A stretch of DNA of 64,000 nucleotides, from contig JANFAH010000057.1 of NCBI GenBank assembly GCA_024663395.1, positions 62,001 to 126,000 of the forward strand, given 5' to 3'. This stretch comes from Pisolithus tinctorius. Taxonomy: Eukaryota > Basidiomycota > Agaricomycetes > Boletales > Pisolithaceae. A model generated the notes under the pieces. The model ran no database searches and was not told the origin of the DNA. It saw only the letters and a list, made by a program, of their open reading frames with translations. Positions 37,762 to 49,681 of the stretch are shown one piece after another (the stretch's first letter is position 1; every line of letters begins with the position of its first letter). The position numbers and the translations under genes are program-made.

Positions 37762-39456
37762 TCACCTTCCATACAGGCATTTGTCTCTCGAGATAGGAAT
37801 ATCCAGACGTACTCTCTTCTGGTTTGACTTCGGATACACGATCATTTCTTCAATCGTCGTCGGGAGTGGGTATAGGCGGCAAGCATCGGAATGCGGAGCA
37901 GCGTCGTCACCACACATCTCTGGAAACACCGTGTCAGTTTCAGAGACGTCTTCTGCACCCGGCGGTGGCCTCCAACCCAACCGTGCAGTCAGCTGTTCCG
38001 CAGCTGTGGGATATGAGAGGTACATCCGCCCACGGCGGGTACGAGGAGATTCATCATCATCAGACACTATCTCATCTCCATCTGCATCCAAGTGCGCTGT
38101 GTGATAGTGCGCTCATAAGCCAGAGATGTATGAGTACTCATAACCAAACTTACCCCATCCTCTTCGTCGTCTGGTTTGACCAGGCTGTTGTTGTGGAGAG
38201 GATGTGCGTTCGCTCTGCCCGGTACTAACATTGACATTGTGATTTCCCCGTCTGGCCGCTTCGACTGTTGGATGAGTTGAACGGTCGGAGCGCTCCCGTG
38301 CGAGGAGGTCTCGTAGTCTATCTCTCACTTCCACTGGATTATCAAGATCCAGGAAGACAGGTAAGGCCACCGGAACATCAGGCGTACCAGAAGCGGTTCG
38401 GTCAGAGCCAGGGGCATCGGTAGCAGAAGAACTTGTTGGCAGAAGACCTGATGAAGATGGCGGCGGGTCGGGGTGTGTTGTAACATCGACACCCCCAATT
38501 CTGGATAGTGGTGTCCACTGGGAGACACCTCTAAAGTGACGCGGCGGTGCCAAATCATTGGGAAAAGGACCCAAACTAGCATGCGGTGGCTCATGACGAG
38601 TAGATCCGTAGGCTGCAGTAGGGACAGCCAATTGTCCAGTCCTACGTGCAATCAATCGATCGGTCATATTCTGCAGCTCATGTGCAATCTGAGCTGTCTG
38701 TGCCTGTAACCTCTGCTCCAACGAGCGAAACTGCGAGGTGCCACGCGAGTCGTCTGTCCAACCCGCAGCGACCCGAATTGCAACGCGTCTTCCGATCGTC
38801 GTGCTTGCTTCATCCAAGTCACTGCCCAAGAGTTCATGACGCATGTATGGATGCGGCTGCGTGGATGTACGTGTACCTGGTACCATGAGATCTGGCATCG
38901 GTGGCGACCGGGAATGGAGAGGCGACACCGTCGTTGTTTGGAAGGAAGGGACATCATTTCTGAGATACCTCGGCCTTTCACCGTGTAAAAACCTCTCCCA
39001 TTGGAAAGGCTCCCTCCTGGTCATTCGTGTCCTCTCGAAGTCCTCCAGTCTCTGCCGAGCAGATGGAGAGATGAGCGTCCTCAACCTCTCCGCTCGTAGA
39101 TTCAGCTCTCCTGCAAGTTCGCCATTCGAGAGCATTATTGCTGAGTGATCAGGTCCCATTCCTGCTTCTGAACCTCGATAAGGTGGTGATTGAGGAGTAC
39201 TCCCGAGTGGCACTCGGTTTAAGAGGCGGTTTATGCTAGTCCGTAGTTGAGTTATTCGCTCATAGGCAGCGTCTAAGGCTACCGAGGCTTGCCGCAAGCT
39301 CGCCTCGCTCTGAGCGTCGAGGTTTGGGGGTGATGTCCAGGTTCCGCTCGAAGACGACTGCGAAGGACCGTCGAGCGTCATCTCGCTACCTGCCGGAGTG
39401 GAGTCCACTCGAGAGACATCCGTCGGCGGTGGCACGTCACTCTCGTCCGGGTCCAT
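37762..39456 (-). CDS. Unrecognised 545-residue protein, mostly disordered with a conserved-looking C terminus
   Basis: Two exons (39456-38154 and 38096-37762) join in frame into 545 residues. I do not recognise the family. The first ~60 residues are acidic and Ser/Pro-rich. Residues ~60-150 look helical (ALDAAYERITQLRTSINRLL, then NGELAGELNLRAERLRTLI). Near residue 275-300 there is another helix (LEQRLQAQTAQIAHELQNM). The rest of the middle is Pro/Ser-rich. Around 385-410 there is FLDLDNPVEVRDRLRDLLARERSDR, followed by Gln/Arg-rich sequence. The last ~110 residues are ordered-looking: RMYLSYPTAAEQLTARLGWRPP, then YPLPTTIEEMIVYPKSNQKR, ending RDKCLYGR. There is no signal peptide or membrane helix. 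It sits upstream of the helicase pair in the same orientation. A regulatory or scaffold role is possible but unproven. Confidence 0.7.
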
Positions 39457-39776
39457 GCCAAGCTACAAGAACGATTAAGACGACATAATCACTGTGTGAC
39501 GAGAAAGTAGGCTTCCACCTCATGAAATTACCCTGTCAACTTTCGAAAGGGGTGGCGTAGGGGAATTCCAGGAGACGGGATAGCCACGGGACTCGGTTAC
39601 TATGTAGTTATAGTAGTATTAACAATCGTCATGTACATTTGTAATCCGGGATGCTTTGTACAACCAAACGCGGCATTAAAGTACTTCCTAAGAAAAACAA
39701 GGAAGGATTCTAGGCTATCTGACCGCGTAGGTATATATTATCGAAGAGGGTCCAAAAGCTTGACTACGGCCCAATC
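39457..39776. other. Intergenic between the unknown gene and the MFS gene
   Basis: The 5' region of the unknown gene and the 3' flank of the MFS gene. No gene is seen. Confidence 0.5.
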
Positions 39777-42003
39777 CTACTCCCGCACAGGTGACTCCAA
39801 CGTCTGTTTCTTCGGCGGTGATGTTTCCTGATCATTAGATACAACGTGGGGTCGGAAGACCTTTGAAAGCAAGGGATCCGGCCCCGTATAGCAGAAGGCG
39901 AGTATGATGCACATCATAATTAGCGCTACCGTTATGACGCAGATCGCTACCCATCCACGCCTGACATGGTCGTAAATCTATCAAGAGTCTAGTCAACACT
40001 AGCCAACCGTCAGAATGTGGACACATGCATACCTGTCCGCCGATCACAGGGCCAACTTGGAAAAAAATCAGCCTCGTGAGAACAAATTCTGACGTACTGT
40101 TCTCACCTGCGGTGCCAATTCCGAATGCAAGATTGAATGCTCCATATACATGTGCATCTGAATTGTGAGGTTAGCCTGGACCCGCTGAGAGAATCAGAAG
40201 CCACGCACACCCTACGCCCTCCATGTTCCGTGACACGGCAGCCAGCTCGGAAGTGACTGGTGGGACAACCCCACCGACAAAGAAACCTGACATTTTGTTC
40301 ACAAAGGACACAGACACAGAAATGGTAGAAAAACTACTCACTTTGTATAGCCAAAGACGTGATAAATAAAGCCAAGGATTTTCGCAGTGTCAACACTAGC
40401 CACCATGGCGCTGTGAAGGCTAAGCAGAGTACAGTAATGTAGTCTGTTCCTATGCGGTCAGCTAGCCAGCCGGCGATAGGCGACGCTGCAAGACGAAGTC
40501 AGAACGTGTGTAGCCAGATGAGATTTAACCAACAGATCAGAGCTGGTATGAAAGCAGCGAGGTACACCAAACCAACTTGACTGGAATCAAGGCCCCATAC
40601 AGCTTGTAGGTGTAATGGCAAGGTAGGCTCCTCCATACTATTCACGACACTGCCGAGAAGATGAGTCGTGAAACTGGGAAATGTAGGTGATATTCACCCA
40701 TAAACCAACGACATGAACAGGGCGGTGAGAGCACGAGGCGACCGCAGTAAATCGGTAATAACAGACAGCAGAGAAGAAGGTTTCCGCACAAGGGCGGCTT
40801 CGGAACCTTGTAGCATCCCAGCCAACGACCGACGACGTGGTGATTCGGGTGTGATAAGTCCAAGTTCCAAAACATTTGTTTGGTCAGATATCGCTGTCGT
40901 CACCGTCAGGACAGAGTCTGATGGCATGGAAGTCGGTGGACGTTGTACGTCTGTTACCAAACAGGCCGCCGACGCCGATCCAGCTGGTGGATGATACACA
41001 GCCCATGGATCGACGCCCCATGCAATAGCTTCATGTCTTTCGATCACAAGAAGACGGGCAAGGAGATCCAATGCCGCGCATATTGATCCGAAAATGAACG
41101 GTCCGTGGAAGCCAAAACGAGAATAAAGTGCACCTCCCACGGGTGAGCCAACAAGCAGGCTAGTCACAAGTCAAACGACGACAGTCAATGCTGATTGGTG
41201 GAACTTACCCCACAGGCAAGCCAGTCATTGCGATGCCCAGTTGCCCTGCATGGTTGTGTTATAACCAGCATGTTCGGACGATCAAAGACTTACTTCCAAC
41301 CTTGTGCTCCGGTGTGGTGTCGCATCTGATCGCGGTTGAGCCCAATCAATCAATAGCAGAGTGGCAACTTACAGTAGAGCGAGGCCGACGACCCATATCA
41401 TGGAGGAACTGATACCCTGGGATACTCTGGCAACAGCCATAAGGGCATAATTTGGCGCCAACATCATGAGAATTTGAGATATGATGAGGGCGATGAGACC
41501 GATAGTGAGGGGTATCCTCCTACTACTGCTTTTTTCGGAATAAACGGCAATTGGAATTGTTGCTGGTAAAGAGGGTGGGCAAAGAATATGAGCTTAACGA
41601 AGGGATGACCTTACAGAGAACGAGGCCGGCGGACTGTGACATCCATGTCAATGACAGGGGCTAGTCAGAGAGGAGGAAGGATACGCACGTATGCGCACAG
41701 CAACCATCCTGTGAGTGCAGATACGCTCTTATAATGCAGACGCTGGAGTTGGAAAGGGATGACTGGAATAATGATCGAATAGACGAGTAGGTCCGTCGTG
41801 ATACCTGATGCGGGTCAGGAGAAAAATATGAGGATGAGAGAAAGACAGACCAAGACTGACGACTGTTGGACAACACTGTCAGCGGGAAAGAGGGGGCGCG
41901 AATAAGGGCGCAGCGTACCGGCGGTGACAAACCATACAGAAGACCGCCAGCGTAGTCCCCAAGGTCTTCTTGTGGCTACAGTGATCCTCGGCAGAACAGG
42001 CAT
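39777..42003 (-). CDS. Major facilitator superfamily transporter, DHA1-like
   Basis: From ATG 42003 to TAG 39777 in many exons. The N terminus is short and basic (MPVLPRITVATRRPWGLRWR) before helix 1 (SSVWFVTAG). Helices follow around 41800 (YSIIIPVIPFQL), 41500 (RIPLTIGLIALIISQILMML) and 41420 (ARVSQGISSSMIWVVGLALL). Next come the loop CDTTPEHKVGRQLGIAMTGL, helix LLVGSPVGGALYSRFGFHGP and the central hydrophilic loop at about 41040-40770. A second bundle follows (SPRALTALFMSLVYG onward), ending with helix AICVITVALIMMCIILAF and a cytoplasmic tail. The Arg-rich VARVSQGISSS region and GSPVGGALY resemble motif C of drug:proton antiporters. This supports a 12-helix exporter, also close to vesicular amine transporters. 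The substrate is unknown. Confidence 0.85.
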
Positions 42004-42203
42004 TGTGGGAGGGCTGCAAAAGACAGCCTAGCGGGTCGTGAGGGAAACGGGGGGAGATTAAAGAGAGGAGTTGTTTTTGCGAATACACGGTCTAAGTATT
42101 GCATGGATGACTGCAATTGGTGCTTGCGCCGACTCTATTAATGCTGTCTTACATATTCCAATTTGGTTCCGAACCTCGAATTTCCCACTGCCAGCTCAGT
42201 TCC

Positions 42204-43776
42204 ATGCCAGAACTCCCAGGTAAGCCGTTGATCTCTACCTCGGCAGGCTGATGGGACCCCACAATCTGGCTGGCTGGCAATTGCAGAAGTAGAGTATGCC
42301 GCTGCTCTCATCCGTGAGCATGCAGTGGGGAAATTGATTCATCACGTCGACACGTTCGATGACAGCCTTGTCTTCTCTGGCTCTACCCACCAGGAATTTG
42401 TGCGTATCTGCAACCCACGTTCCTGTTCCTCGGCTCATCGTTGTCGCCGCGCACCAGGCGCGCGAAATCACCGGTCGCATCGTGGATGATGCAGCTCGTT
42501 ACGGTAATGGTTAGCGTCGCCTCATTACAACGTCGTACGATTTCTTTCCTTCTACTTCCCCAGGAAAATATTTCTATATTCAACTGCAAGGAAACGGAAG
42601 GATGCCCGTTCTCCACTTCGGCATGACTGGTGCTTTACAGGTGCGAGGCTACCACGTGTGACGTCACCGCTCCCGTCAGACACGTATCTTACCAAGGTGA
42701 GAGGCCATGCCACGGTCAAGTACAAAGTTGGCGCCACCAGCCCATCCGATGTGTGGCCGCCACGTTACGTGAAGGTACAGCACACCTCTGTCTTCACGTC
42801 CGTCAATGATTGGTGATACTGTACCCCCGTCCCCAGTTCATCCTATACATCCAGAATGGCAATTCTGCTACGTACTTCACAGAAATTGCATTCTCAGATG
42901 CCCGCCGCTTAGGTCGCATACGATTGGTCGTGTCCCCACTCAATGAGCCGCCTATATCAGAACTCGGTTTCGACCCCGTGTTATCTATGCCTTCGCTAGA
43001 GGATTTCCATGCTTCCTTGTCTAAGAGGACTTGCCCAATCAAAGCCCTTTTATTAGACCAAGCTTTCAGCGCCGGCGTCGGGAACTATCTCGCAGGTATT
43101 TTCACACAGGTATCATTTTAGACTACCATTTACTTGAACCCTATTCCCAGACGAGATCCTGTATCAGGCCCACGTGCACCCAGAACAGAGGTGTAACACT
43201 CTAGATAGAGATCAGGTTATCGCTTTGCACCACCATGTCGCTGATGTGTGCCGTATCACGGTTCAGGCCAATGCTGACAACAGCAAGTACCCTGAGCATT
43301 GGCTATTTAAACATCGTTGGGTACGTCCAAGCTCTAATCACCGCGGTCAGTACAAAGACTCACGTGCGCTAACAGGGGAAAGGCAAGAATGTCAAGACAA
43401 CCATGACACTTGTTGTACCCTCTCCTGTGTGTCATTAGCTCGGACACTGACTCACCGGTAGCCGTCGGGTGAGCCCGCCACGATCAAGTGGATAACCGTA
43501 GGCGGCCGCACATCGGCGTATGTCGCCGAAGTTCAGAAACGTTTGCCATCCTCAAAGGGGAACGATCCCAATGCGGCTGCGGTATGTCGTATCACTAGTT
43601 ACATGAGCCGTATTCAGCGATGACATTCACTTTAGGCAAGCGATACTGTTGCAGATCATGACGGCGTTGCGCAACGCAAATCACGGGGACGACAGGTAGA
43701 GTGCTTGGAATGCCCATTGCATCTGGTGGTAATCCAACTATCCCACAGTCCAGACGTGCAGATGACGACATCGTAG
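42204..43776 (+). CDS. Formamidopyrimidine-DNA glycosylase (Fpg/MutM/Nei family)
   Basis: The start MPELPEVEYAAALIREH gives the catalytic N-terminal Pro2 (the Schiff-base nucleophile) and Glu3; it is assembled over an intron at 42220-42284. Further marks are GKYFYIQLQGNGRMPVLHFGMTGAL, the helix-two-turn-helix KALLLDQAFSAGVGNYLADEIL with HPEQ, and a C-terminal 'zincless finger' EPATIKWITVGGRTSAYV with its DNA-contacting Arg. There are no zinc-binding cysteines, as in plant and fungal Fpg and human NEIL1. The enzyme excises oxidised purines such as 8-oxoguanine and FapyG and cuts the abasic site. The tail after about 43590 is unconserved and its last exon (to TAG 43776) is less sure. It is divergent from the MFS gene with 200 bp between starts. 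Confidence 0.9.
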
Positions 43777-44320
43777 AACAAGGGTATACAGTGCGTCCGA
43801 AGAGAAGACGGACCAATGCATAAACGTCATGATCCCTGTCGGGGCGAGTACAACAGGGGACTTCGTACGTATACGGTGACATAAAATGCATCCGCTTAAA
43901 CTCATCGATCGCGGCAACGCCATCAAGCGTTGCATCGAGTAAGGCTGATCGACTATGCCCTAGCGACCATATCTATGGTAACATACATATGTCCTAGCAA
44001 TACTTCTGAAGAGCAAAATCTAAGTCCTGGCCTCATTGAATGTACCAGATAAAATACAACTATGGTAATTACTGTAGTACATTTCAGCGTGTATATGTGT
44101 ACCTACAATGCGTAATAAATACGACAACACGAAAGAGAGTTGACACCGGATGGTATATGATGTGTAGTGATATATATCGGTGCATAACTGGACCTCGTCT
44201 CGAGCTATCAGTGAGGGCTTACAGCGGTGGCAAGGGGAGGACCGAACATTTCTAATAGAGAGGAAAGATCGGCTGAAGAGGACTAAATCAGCAAACAGTA
44301 GCAGCATAAGATGAGCCAAC
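43777..44320. other. Intergenic, convergent 3' ends
   Basis: This lies between the glycosylase stop and the histidine kinase stop. It is AT-rich with short frames; no gene is supported. Confidence 0.5.
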
Positions 44321-47300
44321 TCAACTCTTCTTCAGTGGCTTACTCAGGAATAAATTCATCCCGGCACTCAGGCAGAACTGCTTCGTGGATTCTTGAGCAT
44401 CCGCGCTCAAGGCAATGACTGTCAACAAGAAGTAAGTATGGTGTGACAGCAGAGCCCCGTACAATTGCGTACCTGGCAGCGAGATTGTGGGACACCTAAC
44501 GCTCTCAAGCTTCCTTAATCTCCTGGTCGCCTCGACACCATCACACACCGGCATGTCTGCAAATCGAGGATGAGCCACACCTACGTATATCAATCGAGAG
44601 GAAATCGCTAACGATGATCGAAGAGAGCAAGTGCAAAGTAACCAGGTTCACGTGATTCCCATGCTGCACAACTGGTCAACAAGTAGCTAAGCCACCAGGA
44701 AGCTAGACAACCTTTCAGAGCCTCCAGACCGTCACATGTCGCAACGACTTTGAGTTGGTATCGTTCAAGTTGTTTGATCAAGAGATTCCGTGCCACGGCA
44801 TTATCTAATGAATGACCGGTAAGAGAAAATGACAAGTATGCTGCAGATCGATAATCACCTTCGGCTATGAGAACATTGCCAAAGAGCGTCCTTCGTGGGA
44901 TTTCCGCCACCGGGGATGTCGTAACGACAGGAGACAGAGGTGCAGAGGGAGCTACGACGCCTCTCAATTCCGCAAGAACTTGAAGAATACGCATTTTGCG
45001 AGCAGGCTTGATGATCTTGGCAACGTTTGGATTCCCCTCGATGGCGGCTGATTCCGACAATGATTGCGTGGTCGGTGTGTAAAGGTGAATGATCTTGGTT
45101 TGGCGAAGTGCAGGTGTGTTCGACCATCGGAGGATCTGTATAACGTCTACGACTTGTGTTTGGCCTTGGTCGTCGAGTATCAGGAAATCTAACCAATCAT
45201 CCTTTTGGTATTGCCCCAAATGGGAATGCAAGGCATCCAGGTCAGACAAAAGAGTGACGTCAAAACCTTTCAGAATGCTGCGCAACAATGCGCGTGTCGC
45301 AGATGAGACAGCACAAATCACGACTTTGCTGGGGCGTAGTCGAGTCAAGGCATTCCGAAGATGCTCGATCTCTGAAGAAGCCTTTCAAAAGCAACGGATT
45401 ACCACAGCTCGAGCTTCAGCAAGTAAGATTAACTAACCTTCCGCGAATCTTCCGTCTCGCAAGTTTTGACGGGGATCGTGAACCAAAACGTCGATCCGAC
45501 ATCCGCATTAGACTCCACTCCGATAGAACCACCAAGCAGTTTGACTAGCTGCCGCGAGATTGACAAACCCAAACCAGTCCCTCCGAAACGCCGTGTGGAC
45601 GAATTGTCGACCTGCTGGAAAGGCACAAACAACATTCCTCTGGCATCTGGGGACAAACCAATGCCCGTATCCCTAGTTGAACAATGTGAGCCCAAACGAG
45701 CTTCACTCAGAGGAAGCTCCCTACTTGACTGAAAACTTGATAAAGACTTGTCCCGAACAGGAGGGTACTGATTCCTTATCAACAGAACATAGGACGGTCA
45801 CAGATCCGGACTCGGTGAATTTGATGGCGTTCCCAATGAGGTTCATGAGGACTGTATCTCGTCCGTCTCAGAGAACAGAAACCGACAATGGGGCACCCAC
45901 CCTGACGAATGCGTGTATGATCCGACAGGATCCCTGTATCAGCTTCAGAAAGTTTCCAAAAAAAAAAAAAACAGTTGAAGACTAACACTCTGGAACGTCC
46001 TCTTCGATGTTATATGACAAATGCAGCTTCTTCGCGGCAATTGGAAGAACTAGCTCCAAGCAGTCCTGGAAAATGCGGGAAGATAGTGAAGACGATTGCG
46101 ACTGTTAGGCGAAAATCATTTACCGCAATGACATTCTCAACAGGGAAAGCCGAGAAATCAAGTTTCATAGCTTGAATAACAAGTCAGCAGAATCCACGAA
46201 CGATATAGGGAAAGCATAATTACCGGAAGCTTCGAGCTTGCTGTAATCCAGTATGGAATCTATGATCTGCATCACACACTAAGTAACCTAACACATCAAA
46301 TCATCGCGTTTCGCCCACTTTCAAGAGGATTTCACAAGACTGTTTTGCTGTGTCCACTGAATGCAGTTGAGAACTGAAAGGTCATCCGAGGCAAAGAGAA
46401 CACCTACCGATTTCCCTTTGGCCTGCATTGAGTTCCGTCCCGCTTAGGAGATCAAGCAAACCATAGAAAGAACTGTAACGAAGGAGATCAGCACCCACAA
46501 TAAGGTCAAAAACACGCATCCAACCTAAACGGTGTCCGCATCTCATGAGACATGTTGGCGATGAAGCGAGATTTGACCTAAAAGACCGTCCGTAAGGACG
46601 CTCCCGATCAAAAAAGTGCTTAGTTACCCTCGTGGCACGGATGGCATCCTCTCTGCTCTTCCGTGCAGCTTCTAGGGCCTCTCTTTGAGAAGCTATCATC
46701 TTCAGGTTTTCTCTGGTACCCGCCTGCACTGAGCGGAACAAAATCGCACTAGATATACTGATATTTGCTTGTTGGCAGAGGACGTTCAGGGTGATCACAG
46801 TAGTCTGCGATAGAACCCTTTTGGTCGAGACGTAAAGCGCTCCGAGAATCTGGCCTCTGTTACTGAAGATTGGTAGACCGATTTCAGACAGAGGCTCGTC
46901 ATTGTTGTGCTCCTCTTTATGGTAGCTCTGTTTTGAGTCCAACACTTGTACCTAGTTAGCATGGCCTCTGTCGATACATTTAGACGACTCACCACTTTGG
47001 ATGGCAGTTATTTGTGACGACTCCAGCATTCGCAACGGTTTCGGATTCCTAGTACCCGAACATTAGCACCTTTGCAACTATACCAATATCACCATGATCA
47101 CGTACTCAAATACCCGGCAGAGTTCCGGAGGTTGGAGAATTGTCGCCACGCCATACTCGCCAACCTCAGTCGTGATTACGATGCAACAGCAATGAGACTG
47201 ACACATGTCTGGTTTTGAAGTCAGAGCACAGTGGGAATGGTGCGAGCAGCATACGAATACGAACCAGCAGTGATCTCGGTCAGTCTTTGTAGAGCTACCA

Positions 47301-49064
47301 CGTAGTTAGTTACACTGTACCAAGGAGATCGAGGAAAGTTACCCGACGACAGGCTTATGCAGTCCGCTATTTCTTTGCTCCTCCTGATAATCAACATCAG
47401 GTCGGAGGGAGGTAGAGACGATATGCCGTTCGACTCGTCAGTTGCCTGAGTGTCTAGAGACACTGTCTGCGAAACAGACAAAGGTGAGTTGTCAACGTAG
47501 ATATCTGTTTGAGCCGCTGCGTTCACATAGGACACAGGACGCCTGGGTGGGGGCCGAACTTGTGGATCCACGATAGCTGTTAAATTGCGGCTGCGACATC
47601 GATAAGAAGTGTGAGTCAATCATGACGCTAAGCGCAACTTACACGATGCCATATGCGCCCCATTGCATTTCTTTCGCTATTCCTTGCTGCTGTAACTCGG
47701 CTCCGAGGCCTTCGACGCCAGTCCGGACAAGATGACTGCCTTCCTTCGGGGACGTGAGGCGAAATCAAATTGAGTGAGCAACCTTGCGCACCAGATAAAG
47801 GGCCAACCCTTCCTCAAGGACCCACCCATGGTTATTAGCCAATCTAAATGCTGGTTAACACCAAAATCGTGGTTCTTGCGATTGCACGTACTTGACTGCC
47901 ATGTCGTATAACCGCAAGGCTCCATTGTCGCCATTTAAAGAGGCCATCTCAGCTTCCTGCGTAGCATCTCAGGCAATACCGATGAGGTTAGTAGTGGGAG
48001 TGATGCGTACAACGAGAGCAATCCAAGTTCCTGTGTTTACCGGGGTTGACGCTAACCACCTGCGCGCAATTGAGAGAAGCCGATAGTATAAAGTGCGATT
48101 TGACCCGTACCTGCGAATGTACGCTTGGTTCTTTACTACTTGGTCCACATAGCGTGACTGAGTTTTTGAGTCGAGGTCTCCCCGTCTCAGGCAAGCTATC
48201 AGGGCTAGACTGTGGAAGAACGTAGAATAACGGGCGTGTCGATGACTGTACTGAGAAGTCAGAATCTACACCACGCTTCAAGAAAATCCCACTGACTTCG
48301 GGTGACATCCACGAGCATCGTAGACCATAAAACCGAGTTCAGCGGCGGCGTCGACGAAACCAGTACAATATAAGGCAACGACCTATTGCTAGTTAAGTAA
48401 CCCGCCTACTGGGTGAGCAACAAAATGGGAAGACCTTGAATGCATTATACCTTCGAATGGTGGATGATCAAAGCTTGTACGGCAGGACGTATGATGCCAC
48501 TCACCAGCCTAGCGACAAGAGACTGTTACCGGTGATCTGGGTAATTCTTTCCTGATACTCTTTATCGTCGAATGTGTCAGTGTTGAACACAGTGTCAATA
48601 GACGACGCATCTGTATAGCCGCCCATCGCCCTGACGCAGTTAAGAAGACCTGTTTCAACTCAGTAGGGAGCCGTTTATTGCACTAAGACAGGCAGACCTT
48701 GAGCCAAAATCGTTCCGTCGCTGTTTGGCGTCCACGCCTCTACGTCGTTAGAGCACTGTATCCATAGTGAGCCAACACAACGGATCAAAACAACTGTGCG
48801 AACCTCTTCTGCAGCTACCACCAAGTCGGACACTGTAGTCTGTCAGTCCCACTTATGAGTATATGCATTTAATACCTACAGTGTTCACACGTGTAAAGCC
48901 TGGCAAGTACGGTATAGACGGACACGAAACATGTATAGCCGCTGACGTCGCTATATGAGAAACCACAATGAACTGCGGTTGCCTTCGCGACTTACCGATC
49001 ACCAGAGCTGTGACCATACTTGAGCCCATCCTCTAACAAGGGAATGGTGTGGCGCATATGAACG
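44321..49064 (-). CDS. Hybrid histidine kinase, 3' part (downstream of the LINE insertion)
   Basis: This is the second half of the kinase gene, cut off from its 5' part by the LINE. Domains in order: the end of a helical-repeat region (~49050-47650), a GAF-like sensor domain (~47290-46750; [20 protein letters not shown]), a coiled linker, HisKA with the phospho-acceptor His in [13 protein letters not shown] (codon at 46545-46547), and HATPase with N box [24 protein letters not shown] and [19 protein letters not shown]. The C-terminal receiver domain has the acidic pair in NVLIAEDNAVARN, the Asp in [14 protein letters not shown] (44617-44619) and the Lys in FLSKPLKKS. All catalytic residues are intact. 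The domain order is that of fungal class X hybrid kinases (S. pombe Mak2/Mak3), which sense oxidative stress and feed the Ypd1-Skn7/Ssk1 phosphorelay. With the LINE in place this half lacks its own start and is probably silent. Confidence 0.85.
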
Positions 49065-49066
49065 TT
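49053..49066. repeat. Target-site duplication, left copy
   Basis: The 14 bases CGCATATGAACGTT flank the LINE here and at 55653-55666. The last two T may belong to the A tail, so the duplication is 12-14 bp. Confidence 0.93.
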
Positions 49067-49091
49067 TTTTTTTTTTTTTTTTTTTTTTTTT
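49065..49091 (-). repeat. Terminal poly(A) tail of the LINE (27 T on the plus strand)
   Basis: An uninterrupted homopolymer directly next to the left target-site copy marks the 3' end made by target-primed reverse transcription. Confidence 0.93.
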
Positions 49092-49101
49092 CTCATTTAA
49101 A

Positions 49102-49133
49102 GTGCGTGAGGGCTGGTTTGCCCTATGTTGCAC
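49102..49133 (-). other. 3'-terminal stem-loop of the LINE
   Basis: GTGC/GCAC (49102-49105 with 49130-49133) and GGGC/GCCC (49110-49113 with 49120-49123) can pair, with a six-base loop, 11 bases before the A tail. Such hairpins at LINE 3' ends are known recognition sites for the element's own reverse transcriptase; the role here is inferred. Confidence 0.45.
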
Positions 49134-49615
49134 TATTCTATCGTAAAGCGACCTAACTAGGGCCCCCTGTGGCCCGCCTGAACCCCACAAGCGTGTGAAT
49201 GCCCTGGTGGCAAAGCCTTCGGCTCCCCACCAGTCCGCCGTTCCCGCCGGCCGTTTTAGTCACACCGCCTTGAAGTGGGGACGGCTTATAACTTCTGCTA
49301 GCTCGCTTTTCTATTTACACTGGCCCGGCTGCCGTTAGGCTAGCTGATAACGAAATAAACGTGCTTTTCCATGTCCCGTTGTGTGTGAGTGAACATCTGG
49401 TGCGTTAGGTCGGTACTTTGGGACGGGGGTGAGTGGTCTGGGGGACATAGGCGCGTTGTTCAGCGTTCTACCGGATGACGTGTGTCGCGGTGGGGGAGCA
49501 ATGGGATGTATGAGCGAGTGGTTTGGGTATGCGGTGCATGCGTTCGTGGACTACTTTCCGTAGCGCGAATGGAGCGCTAGGGCTCTGTGGGAGCGCTTCC
49601 TTACGGTGCGCCTTC

Positions 49616-49637
49616 TTTTTTTTTTTTTTTTTTTTTT
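49616..49637 (-). repeat. Internal A tract in the LINE 3' UTR (22 T on the plus strand)
   Basis: It lies 44 bases after the ORF2 stop and splits the 3' UTR into a short proximal part and a 523-bp distal part with its own tail. Confidence 0.93.
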
Positions 49638-49681
49638 GGCGGTCTTCGGCTCCGATTCGTCGTGATATCCTGTGATGTGCG

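Noticed and set aside
49065..49091. Homopolymer T run as an assembly or cloning artefact
   Set aside because: It abuts a perfect target-site copy at the expected 3' end of a LINE, so it is a genuine A tail; its exact length may still be uncertain.
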